Source: Mycoplasmataceae bacterium
GTDB taxonomy: Bacteria > Bacillota_I > Bacilli_A > Mycoplasmatales > Mycoplasmoidaceae
Reading direction: 5' to 3'
Length of the DNA stretch: 11,170 nucleotides
Assembly: GCA_031278855.1 (NCBI GenBank)
Contig: JAITJR010000091.1
Span: 1-11,170 of the forward strand
The notes under the pieces were generated by a model. That model was not told the DNA's origin, searched no databases, and saw only the letters and a program-made list of their open reading frames with translations. Made by a program: the position numbers and the translations under genes. Positions 1 to 6,481 of the stretch are shown here, one piece after another (the stretch's first letter is position 1; each line of letters starts with the position of its first letter).

Positions 1-355
1 AATTTGATTTACATAATTTGTTGTGATCAGTTATAACAAAATTGCCATTAAGATAACGAATATTAGCACGTCCATCAGGGATTGTAATCACTTCATCATT
101 ATTTATAAAATTTTTTGAAAGTTTTAAAGAAGTTTTTCCAGAAAATAAACCAGCAGTATAAAGCGGAATATCGCCATCTCTCTTTTCTAACGATTTAAGA
201 TGTTTAGCTGAAACCTTTTTATACTTCAATAAATTTAATTGTTTTTTACTGTCTACATTTTGGAATTTTTTGTCTCAAACTGTTACTTCTCAAATTTTTT
301 TATATTCGATTTCTTTTGTAGATATTTTTTTAATCATATCAATAATATTTTTCAT
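1..355 (-). CDS. hsdS: Type I restriction-modification specificity subunit HsdS (N-terminal part, cut by window edge)
   Basis: HsdS is the DNA-recognition subunit that directs HsdM, and HsdR where present, to a bipartite target site. Only the first 118 residues are visible; the rest lies beyond base 1. The protein starts MKNIIDMIKK and continues with KIWEVTVWDKKF, where both Trp are TGA codons. It then has the look of a first target-recognition domain (GDIPLYTAGLFSG, TIPDGRANIRY, FVITDHNKL), like mollicute HsdS proteins that I recall. The start is the ATG at 355-353, one base after the hsdM stop, so the two genes should be co-transcribed and probably translationally coupled. Identification rests partly on position behind hsdM, because TRDs diverge strongly. 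Whether the second TRD and conserved repeats are intact cannot be seen. Confidence 0.8.
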
Positions 356-356
356 A

Positions 357-1928
357 TTAATTCTTTAATTCCGGTTTAATTTCAGTTTTTATAATTTCAT
401 TGATATCATTTCTCAACATTGTAATTTTTTTTACAGTTAAATCTATTTCTTTATTTAATTCATCAATGTCGATCGTTTCTCTAATATCTTGTTTAGAAAC
501 ATAAGTATTAACTGATAAATTGTAATCATTTTCTTCTATTTTAGCATTATCAACATAAGTGCATATATGTTCCACATTTTCTTTATTTTTATATCATTTT
601 AAAATGCGTTCAATGTTTTCCGTAGTTAATTTATTGGAATTAGTTTCAGAACGAAACTCATTAGAAGCATCAATAAATAAAGTTTTAGCTTCTTTTTTAG
701 ATTTTTTAAGAATAATAATACAAGTTGAAATACTCGTTCCAAAAAACAAATTTGAAGGTAATTGAATAATACATTCAATAAAATTATTATCCACTAAATA
801 TTTTCTTATTTTTTGTTCTGCTCCTCCTCTATATAGAACACCAGGGAATTCAACTATTGCTGCAGTTCCATTTGTTGAAAGTCAAGACAAGCAATGCATA
901 ACAAAAGCCAAATCCGCTTTAGATTTTGGCGCTAATACACCAGCTGCCGAAAATCGTTCATCATTTATTAAAATTGGATCAGAATCACCATCCCAATGAA
1001 CGGAATAAGGAGGGTTAGATACGATAACTTCAAATGGTTGTTCGTCTTTATGCGACTGTGAAGGTTTTAATAATGTATTATCGTGGACAATATTAAACTT
1101 TTCATAATTTATATTATGCAAAAACATATTCATTCGGCAAAGATTGTATACAGTTAAATCTTTTTCTTGGCCATAAAAACCTTTTTTAACATTTTCTACC
1201 CCAATGATTTTAGCAAATTTTAAAAGTAATCCACCAGACCCACAACATGGATCATATACTTTATTAACGCTATTTTTATCAACAAGTGTAATTTTTGCCA
1301 ATAATTCTGCCACTTCTTGCGGAGTAAAGAAATCACCACCCGTTTTTCCAATACTACCAGCATACATATTCATCAAATATTCATATGCATCACCAAATAA
1401 ATCAATAGTATTATTTTGAAAATTTCCCAATGGTAAATTATTTACGGAAGAAAATAATTTTGCTATTTCGCTATTTCGAGCCATAATAGTTTGTCCTAGT
1501 TTTATATTATTAAAATCAAATTCACTTCAAAGCCCAGCAAAATCATTTTCACTTTTAGTACCAATGCATGTTTGTTCAATAGAATTAAATATCTTCGGAA
1601 TTTCTTCGTTAAGTTTGTCTTTGAAATTTTGATTATTTATTTTTTTAATAACATTGCAAAATAATTGTGTTGGGTAAATAAAAAATCCTTTTTCCTCAAC
1701 GATAGCTTGTTTTTGTATTTCGGCATCTTCATCGGATATGTCGGTATAATTTAGTTCAAATTGCAAATTAATATAATGTATTAAATTTTCGCTGATGAAT
1801 CTATAAAATAAAGTTCCAAAAATATATTGTTTTAAATCTCATGGGGTGCTACCACTACCACCTCTCTCTTCATTAGCAATTTTTCAAAGTGCTTTAAAAA
1901 GCTCACGTCTTTCATTTTCTTTAGACAT
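357..1928 (-). CDS. hsdM: Type I restriction-modification DNA methyltransferase subunit HsdM
   Basis: This is an adenine-N6 methyltransferase that works as a complex with HsdS, using S-adenosylmethionine. The protein is 523 aa, the normal HsdM length. The N-terminal helical domain starts [19 protein letters not shown] and has the family pattern [19 protein letters not shown]. The catalytic domain shows [13 protein letters not shown] (about 199-211), AdoMet motif I DPCCGSGG (226-233) and catalytic motif IV NPPY (305-308). In-frame TGA codons encode Trp, for example at 1529-1527 and 884-882; with the standard code the gene would appear as four fragments, but all are in the same frame. The start at 1928 matches the family N-terminus. 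It has no Shine-Dalgarno sequence and lies 7 nt after a perfect -10 box. It is followed after 1 nt by hsdS. No hsdR is upstream; it could be beyond base 1, or this could be a methylation-only locus. Base composition looks more AT-rich than neighbouring adhE by spot counts, which fits but does not prove transfer. Confidence 0.95.
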
Positions 1929-1935
1929 ATATCAC

Positions 1936-1941
1936 ATTATA
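1936..1941 (-). promoter_or_regulatory. hsdM -10 promoter element (leaderless transcript expected)
   Basis: A perfect TATAAT on the minus strand ends 7 nt before the hsdM ATG (TATAATGTGATATATG). Transcription would start at or next to the A of the start codon. No -35 hexamer resembling TTGACA is visible at the usual spacing, and no ribosome-binding site precedes the ATG. Mollicute promoters are often defined by the -10 box alone, so this fits a leaderless mRNA. Confidence 0.6.
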
Positions 1942-1946
1942 GACAT

Positions 1947-2090
1947 ATGAAACTAAAGATAGGGAACTATATCATCGAAGTGTGCGAGACAATATCTTTA
2001 GCGGAGCTAAATAAAAATCAAATATCAATAGTATTATGAGATTTTCAAAGTTGTGAATTATTCGTTTTTATCAATTTCCATAAAGTCTAA
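1947..2090 (+). CDS. Doubtful 47-aa small ORF in the adhE-hsdM gap
   Basis: An ATG at 1947 opens a 47-codon frame ending in TAA at 2088-2090, with one TGA read as Trp. It begins MKLKIGNYIIEVCETI and has a hydrophobic end. It is not seen when TGA is treated as a stop. It resembles no family I know, has no ribosome-binding site, and lies opposite the hsdM promoter. In DNA this AT-rich, an open run of this length with only TAA/TAG as stops is not rare. The surrounding 238-bp gap (1929-2166) otherwise holds the hsdM promoter and a small perfect inverted repeat (TTTAGC-GGA-GCTAAA, 1997-2011). I see no clear adhE terminator there. Confidence 0.15.
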
Positions 2091-2166
2091 AAATGACTGG
2101 TAAATAATTTGAGAGAATAATTTAAAAACACCCTAATGAATGAAGTTATTTAGTTTAAATGAACAC

Positions 2167-4812
2167 TTATTTAATTTTTAATGGTAACACTTTTCCGTAA
2201 TAGGCATTTAGATACATTTCTTTAATTTCGCTAATTAAGGGGTATCTTGGGTTAGCTCCAGTACATTGATCATCAAAAGCGTCTTCTGACATTTTATCTA
2301 AAGTTGCTAAAAAGATATCTTCTTTAACCCCTGCATCTTGAATTGATTTAGGAATATTTAAGTGTGTCTTTAGTTTATTAATTTCGTTTATTAAGTTTTG
2401 AACTTTGTCTTCTGGTGATTTTCCGCCAAAACCAATGTAATCAGCTAATTCAGAATAACGTTTTAGACCTTGTGGATATTTATATTGACTAAATGTGCCC
2501 ATTTTTATCGGGGCTTCACTACAATTAAATTTAATTACTTCATTAATTAACAATGCATTGGCAATCCCGTGAGGAATGTGGTGGTATGAACCCAATTTAT
2601 GTGCCATGGAATGACATACACCCAAAAAGGCATTAGCAAAGGCTATACCAGCCATACAAGAAGCGTTGGCCATTTCTTCCCGAGCTTTTACATCTTTTGC
2701 TCCGTTAGTGTAGGCACTTGGTAAATATTTAAAAATTAAGCGAGCAGCTTCACGAGCAGTACCGTTAGTGTAATCACTTGCCATCGTTGAAGCTAGAGCC
2801 TCTAATGCATGGGTTAAAGCGTCAATGCCACTAGCGGCAGTTAATCCTTGTGGCACATTCATAGTTAAATCTGGATCAATAATTGCCATTTTTGGTAGTA
2901 ATTCGTAATCGGCCAGCGGATATTTAATGTGATTACGATTGTCGGTAATAACCGCAAATGGAGTAACCTCACTACCAGTTCCGCTAGTTGTCGGAATGGC
3001 ACAGAAATAAGCTTTGTCACCCATACGAGGGAACTTAGCAATACGTTTACGAATATCCATAAAACGCATGGCTAAATCTTGGAAAACTACTTCAGGATGT
3101 TCATACAGCACTCACATGATTTTAGCGGCATCAATTGGTGAACCGCCACCGATAGCAATGATTAAATCTGGTTGAAATGTTCGCATTGCTTCGGCTCCAG
3201 TTTGAGCAGTTTCAATACTAGGATCAGGTTCTACATCAAAAAAAGTAGCATGCTGAATCCCCATTTCATCCAAATACTTAGTTACTTCTTTGGTAAAACC
3301 AGAATAGTATAAAAATTTATCAGTCACAATGAAAGCTCGTTTTTTGTTGTAAACTTCCTTAAATTCACGGCAAGCAATCGCCAACGAACCTCGCTTAAAA
3401 TATACTTTTTCTGGTACACGATATCACAACATGTTTTCCCTCCTGCAGGCGACGATTTTAGTATTTAATAGATGCTGAACACCAACGTTTTCGCTAACGG
3501 CATTACCGCCCCAAGAACCACAACCTAATGTTAACGATGGTTTTAATTTAAAATTAAATAAATCACCAATGCCACCTTGAGATGATGGTGTATTTACCAA
3601 ACATCGACCCGTACGCATACGAGTTTGTCAAATTTGAATTTTTTCATAATCAGTTTCGTGGTTAATGAATAAAGAAGTAGTGTGCCCTAAACCACCTTGT
3701 AGGATTAAGTGATCAGCTTTGGTAATCGCTTCCTCAAAGTTTTCCGCTTTGTATAAAGCTAAACAAGGGCTTAATTTTTCGTGAGCAAAAGGTTCTTTTG
3801 CAAAATCAGTTGCTGTTACTTCAGCGATTAACACTTTAGTAGTTATGGGTACGTTAACACCAGCCATTTTAGCGATTGTGAAGGCAGATTGCCCAACAAT
3901 TTTCGGATTTAGAGATCCGTTAACGATAAGAGTGCTACCAACTTTTTGGGCATCTATCGCACTTAAAACGTAACCGCCTTGATAAATGATTTCTTTCTTA
4001 AATTCGTTATATACATCTGCTAAGACAATTGCGGATTGTTCGCTCGCACAAATCATACCATTATCAAAAGTTTTAGACATTAAGATACTACTAGCCGCCA
4101 TCCGAATATTCGCACTACTAGCCACGATGGCTGGTACATTACCAGGACCAACTCCAATGGCGGGTTTTCCTGAACTATAAGCAGCACGCACCATGCCAGG
4201 ACCACCAGTCGCTAAAATCAAATCAGCTTCGTGCATAACTTGATTAGATAATTCTAAGGAAGGCTCATCAATTCAACCAATAATATTTTCGGGAGCTCCA
4301 GCTTTAATGGCAGCATCTAGCATAATTTTTGCAGCTGAAATAGTACAATTTTTAGCTCTAGGGTGTGGACTAATAATTAACCCATTACGAGTTTTAAGAG
4401 CGATTAATATTTTGAAGATAACGGTCGAAGTTGGATTAGTGGTAGGAATAATGGCTGCGATTACTCCAATTGGTTCAGCGATTTTGGTTCATCCAAAAGT
4501 AGCGTCTCTTTCAATAATACCGCATGTTTTCGTATTCTTATAGGCATTATAGATATACTCAGCAGCATAATGATTTTTAATTACTTTATCTTCAATAATT
4601 CCCATTCCAGTATCACGTACAGCCATTTTTGCCAACGGAATACGGGCTTTATCAGCTGCTATTGCCATTGCTAAGAAAATTTTATCCACTTGTTCTTGCG
4701 TGTACGTTGCAAAAATTTTCTGAGCTTGACGAATTTCATTTATCTTTGTCTGTAAGGTTTTAGCATCAACGACATTATTTGTCAAATTGCCATCTATTTT
4801 TTGTTTATCCAT
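2167..4812 (-). CDS. adhE: Bifunctional acetaldehyde-CoA / alcohol dehydrogenase AdhE
   Basis: AdhE reduces acetyl-CoA to acetaldehyde and then to ethanol, oxidising two NADH. The protein is 881 aa, close to the roughly 890 aa of E. coli AdhE. The N-terminal CoA-acylating aldehyde dehydrogenase half carries GGPGMVRAAYSSGKPAIGVG (about 203-222) and the catalytic Cys255 in FDNGMICASEQ. The linker contains GDLFNFKLKPSLTLGCGSWG, typical of the family. The C-terminal iron-dependent alcohol dehydrogenase half has the NADH-binding GGGSPIDAAK (555-564) and metal ligands Asp664, His668, His734 and His748, with the same spacing as E. coli Asp653, His657, His723 and His737. Internal TGA codons at 4491-4489, 3630-3628, 3426-3424 and 3114-3112 fall at expected Trp positions, and all segments share one frame, so the gene is intact. 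It is monocistronic, divergent from the lipoprotein gene. It has no Shine-Dalgarno sequence; a -10 box 9 nt before the ATG suggests a nearly leaderless mRNA. Confidence 0.97.
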
Positions 4813-4821
4813 AATGTATTA

Positions 4822-4827
4822 ATTGTA
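4822..4827 (-). promoter_or_regulatory. adhE -10 promoter element
   Basis: TACAAT on the minus strand lies 9 nt before the adhE ATG (TACAATTAATACATTATG). Transcription from it would leave a leader of about 2-3 nt. There is no good -35 hexamer and no Shine-Dalgarno sequence upstream of the ATG. Confidence 0.45.
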
Positions 4828-4833
4828 ATCTAT

Positions 4834-4848
4834 TTTTATTAAATAAAA
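4834..4848. repeat. Perfect AT-only palindrome just upstream of the adhE -10 box; possible operator
   Basis: TTTTATT-A-AATAAAA is a perfect inverted repeat with 7-bp arms around a single base. It begins 7 bp upstream of the adhE -10 box, where a repressor or activator would act. It does not match the redox-repressor Rex consensus (TTGTGA...TCACAA). In such AT-rich DNA, AT-only palindromes arise by chance. Confidence 0.25.
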
Positions 4849-4898
4849 TCTAACCTGAATTTTGGAATTTGGGTGGCGTGTTTTTTAATTTAGGTATG

Positions 4899-4904
4899 TA
4901 TAAT
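4899..4904 (+). promoter_or_regulatory. -10 promoter element for the lipoprotein leader transcript
   Basis: A perfect TATAAT on the plus strand is followed 6 nt later by ATG at 4911. Transcription would begin at about 4911 and run through a 134-nt leader into the lipoprotein gene at 5045. The usual -35 position holds no TTGACA-like hexamer. This is the only good plus-strand -10 box I see between adhE and the lipoprotein. Confidence 0.5.
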
Positions 4905-4910
4905 TCTCCC

Positions 4911-4952
4911 ATGCAATTTCATAGGGGGGGGATTGATTCACTAGTGCACTAA
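4911..4952 (+). CDS. Candidate 13-codon leader ORF containing the G8 tract
   Basis: The ATG at 4911, 6 nt after a perfect TATAAT, opens a frame MQFHRGGIDSLVH ending in TAA at 4950-4952. As at hsdM, it would be translated from the 5' end of the RNA without a Shine-Dalgarno sequence. Its AGG-GGG-GGG codons are the homopolymer of eight G (4924-4931). The stop codon sits in the loop of a small hairpin, GTGC-ACTAA-GCAC (4944-4956), some 23 nt before a strong terminator. One extra G would extend the frame to 35 codons, ending at 5015-5017, right through the terminator. It could instead be untranslated leader or a small RNA; there is no direct evidence of translation. Confidence 0.3.
   Translation: MQFHRGGIDSLVH
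4924..4931 (+). repeat. Run of eight G in the lipoprotein leader
   Basis: An uninterrupted G8 occurs in an AT-rich intergenic region. I noticed no other G or C run of this length in the window. Homopolymers of this size slip during replication and are a known basis of phase variation of surface proteins in mollicutes and other bacteria. It lies between the promoter and the lipoprotein start, inside the candidate leader ORF. Confidence 0.7.
4942..4951. repeat. Palindrome TAGTGCACTA within overlapping inverted repeats
   Basis: TAGTGCACTA is a perfect 10-bp palindrome. It overlaps CACTAGTG (4939-4946) and the hairpin GTGC-ACTAA-GCAC (4944-4956). It could be a protein operator or an RNA fold in the leader. 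It is not a CIRCE element, which needs TTAGCACTC and GAGTGCTAA nine bases apart. Confidence 0.35.
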
Positions 4953-4974
4953 GCACCATTTTGTCTTCTTTTCT

Positions 4975-5009
4975 AAAAACAAGATTTCTTTCTAGAAATC
5001 TTGTTTTTT
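4975..5009 (+). terminator. Intrinsic terminator or attenuator inside the lipoprotein leader
   Basis: A perfect 15-bp stem (4975-4989 paired with 4994-5008) closes a 4-nt loop, TTCT. It ends in six T on the plus strand, the form of a rho-independent terminator. The left arm begins with five A, so it could also act in reverse. Adjacent adhE is transcribed away from it on the other strand, so no preceding gene needs it. It therefore either ends a small RNA of about 100 nt starting near 4911, or attenuates transcription into the lipoprotein gene. Confidence 0.8.
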
Positions 5010-5029
5010 GCTACTAATTTTCAATGAAT

Positions 5030-5034
5030 AAGGA
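5030..5034 (+). promoter_or_regulatory. Ribosome-binding site of the lipoprotein gene
   Basis: AAGGA lies 10 nt before the ATG at 5045 and supports that start. The lipoprotein mRNA therefore uses conventional initiation, unlike the apparently leaderless hsdM and adhE. It lies 3' of the terminator hairpin. Confidence 0.6.
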
Positions 5035-5044
5035 AATAAATATA

Positions 5045-5761
5045 ATGAAATTAAAAAATATATGAGGTGTTTCGGGATTAATGTTGGTGGGAGTTGCTAC
5101 TAGCGTTCCAATTACATTAACGACTAGCTGTGTGGAAAAGAAGGACTGAACTTTTAACAGTTTAAATGATGTCGATAATTATTGGAAAAAGCATGAACAA
5201 GGTGTCTCGGAAAGCTATCTGTTCGGTTATGAAACATACCAAGATGATTGTATTTTTATTAAAAATAATGTAAATTTGCAATTGTTTATAAATAGTGCAC
5301 TTTATCTCGCGTTAACGGTAATCCCAAAGCAACCAATTAAGTCTTCTGGCTTGGAGTTACACATCAAAAACAAAACAACCGCAGAAATCGATTGTAAAGT
5401 TTCTGCAGGGGTAGAACCAATGGTAAGAGATTCTAAGTCTGCAGAAGATACTACAATCAATAGAAAAACGATTATTAGTTACGACAATTTTATTGTTTCT
5501 GTAAAAACATATAACAACGGGACTCTTGGTGATAGTGGTAGTTTTGACCTTAGCAAAGGACCTTCCCAGAAACATCAAGTCACTGCATATTTTGATAACA
5601 ATTTAAGGGGATTGCAGGCTGCTTTTATTGGTTTTCCGCGTCAATTAAGTTTCTTTGACGAAACTACGATGCAATATGAATTTACGATGCCACTTAATGG
5701 ATATGATTGGACTAATCATATAGTGATGGGTGAAACCGACACTGGAGAAAAAATATATTAG
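5045..5761 (+). CDS. Predicted surface lipoprotein of unknown function
   Basis: A 238-aa protein with a mollicute-type lipoprotein signal: basic start MKLKNIW, a hydrophobic stretch to about residue 27, and a lipobox-like LTTSC with the lipidated Cys at 29. The position three before the Cys is Thr rather than the usual Leu/Val/Ile, with Leu one place further out, so the box is slightly atypical. The mature part is hydrophilic and mixed in charge, with no transmembrane segment or repeats that I can see. It contains segments such as GYETYQDDCIFIKN and YEFTMPLNGYDWTNH. In-frame TGA codons in the signal peptide and just after the Cys are read as Trp, and TGG is also used, so the visible frame under the standard code misses the signal peptide. 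I do not recognise the family; a role at the cell surface is inferred only from the signal. It lies behind an unusual leader with a G8 tract and terminator, so expression may be switched or attenuated. Confidence 0.85.
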
Positions 5762-5829
5762 TTTGTCGTTTAATTAATTTTTTAATTCAAATTATCTGCT
5801 TAAGTGTTATTTTTGGTCCCATTTTATTT

Positions 5830-5862
5830 GACCTATCTTTGGTCTTTAAATCTTTTTTCTTT
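5830..5862 (+). terminator. Weak candidate terminator after the lipoprotein gene
   Basis: GACC-TATCTTT-GGTC (5830-5844) is a 4-bp stem followed by a T-rich stretch including six T. An upstream GGTC (5815-5818) could pair with the same GACC, so two mutually exclusive small hairpins are possible. The stems are short. The 148-bp gap also carries the def promoter. Confidence 0.25.
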
Positions 5863-5871
5863 AGTTTGTAA

Positions 5872-5903
5872 TATAATGTAGGGAACTAATCGGAATATAT
5901 AAC
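5872..5903 (+). promoter_or_regulatory. Promoter region of def-rnj with two possible -10 boxes
   Basis: A perfect TATAAT lies at 5872-5877 and would give a leader of about 26 nt. TATAAC at 5898-5903 lies 6 nt before the ATG at 5910 and would give a leaderless mRNA. No Shine-Dalgarno sequence is well placed for the def start, which favours the second box for translation from the 5' end. No strong -35 hexamer is seen for either. Confidence 0.45.
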
Positions 5904-5909
5904 ACTTTA

Positions 5910-6461
5910 ATGATGAAACCAGAACAGTCTTGGTTATTGAAAGACACAGATTCAAATTTACGTAAACCAACCACAGAATTAGTTTTTCCTATTCCAACTG
6001 ATGAACAGGAATTGATTGATCGGATGATAGCATACATTGATGCATGCTATCACCAGAAACATAAAGAATTTGATATTCTTCCTGGAATTGCATTAGCAGG
6101 ACCACAAGTAGGGTTATTGAAAAAAGTGATATACATTCATTTTAGTCGTGGCGAACAAGAATATAAATACTTAATTGCTAATCCTAAAATTATTGCCGAA
6201 TCAACGGTTTGGGCATGTATTAGTGATGGCGAAGGTTGTTTAAGTGTAGAAACTAATCATAAAGGTATTGTCAAACGAAAAAATAAAATTATTGTCAAGG
6301 CATATGATATATTTGGACAAAAAGATATTACGATCAATGCCGATGGTATATTAGCAATTTGTTTGCAACACGAAATGGATCACTTGAACGGAATTCTTTA
6401 TTATGATCGAATTGATAAAAACAACCCGACAGAAATACAACCAGATTGAATCAAATATTAA
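5910..6461 (+). CDS. def: Peptide deformylase
   Basis: The enzyme removes the formyl group from the N-terminal methionine of new proteins in the cytosol, using a bound divalent metal (usually Fe2+). The 183-aa protein has all three family motifs: GIALAGPQ (59-66, usual form GxGxAAxQ), EGCLS (108-112, metal ligand Cys110) and HEMDH (154-158, metal ligands His154 and His158, catalytic Glu155). Motif 1 has Ile-Ala-Leu and Gly-Pro substitutions but keeps the Gln. The frame continues through a TGA at 6447-6449, read as Trp, to end QPDWIKY at a TAA; under the standard code the last residues are lost. The start is one of two adjacent ATG codons (5910 or 5913). The rnj start follows 20 nt downstream on the same strand, suggesting one operon. 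Confidence 0.95.
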
Positions 6462-6481
6462 AATTGAAGAAAGAAAAAAAT

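Noticed and set aside
559..765. A 68-aa plus-strand frame opposite hsdM
   Set aside because: It lies antisense to conserved hsdM sequence, with no start signal.
357..1928. hsdM as a pseudogene broken into four pieces
   Set aside because: The breaks are in-frame TGA codons, with no frameshift between pieces; under UGA=Trp the gene is a full 523-aa HsdM.
4307..4543. A 78-aa hydrophobic frame on the plus strand
   Set aside because: It is the antisense of the conserved aldehyde dehydrogenase half of adhE and has no ribosome-binding site.
2167..4812. adhE as a decayed or split gene, with five separate ORFs
   Set aside because: All pieces share one frame, the joins are TGA at expected Trp positions, and every catalytic and metal residue is kept.
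4939..4957. A CIRCE (HrcA) operator
   Set aside because: There are GTGC/GCAC repeats, but not the 9-bp arms TTAGCACTC and GAGTGCTAA separated by nine bases, and the neighbouring genes are not heat-shock genes.
4911..5044. A T-box or known riboswitch
   Set aside because: I see no T-box core (GGGTGGNACCGCG-like) or other aptamer consensus, and the downstream gene is a lipoprotein, not an amino-acid or cofactor gene.
1960..5890. The shared 10-mer TAGGGAACTA upstream of hsdM (near 1960) and def (near 5879)
   Set aside because: A repeated 10-mer is expected by chance in 11 kb of biased composition, and the two copies lie differently relative to their genes.
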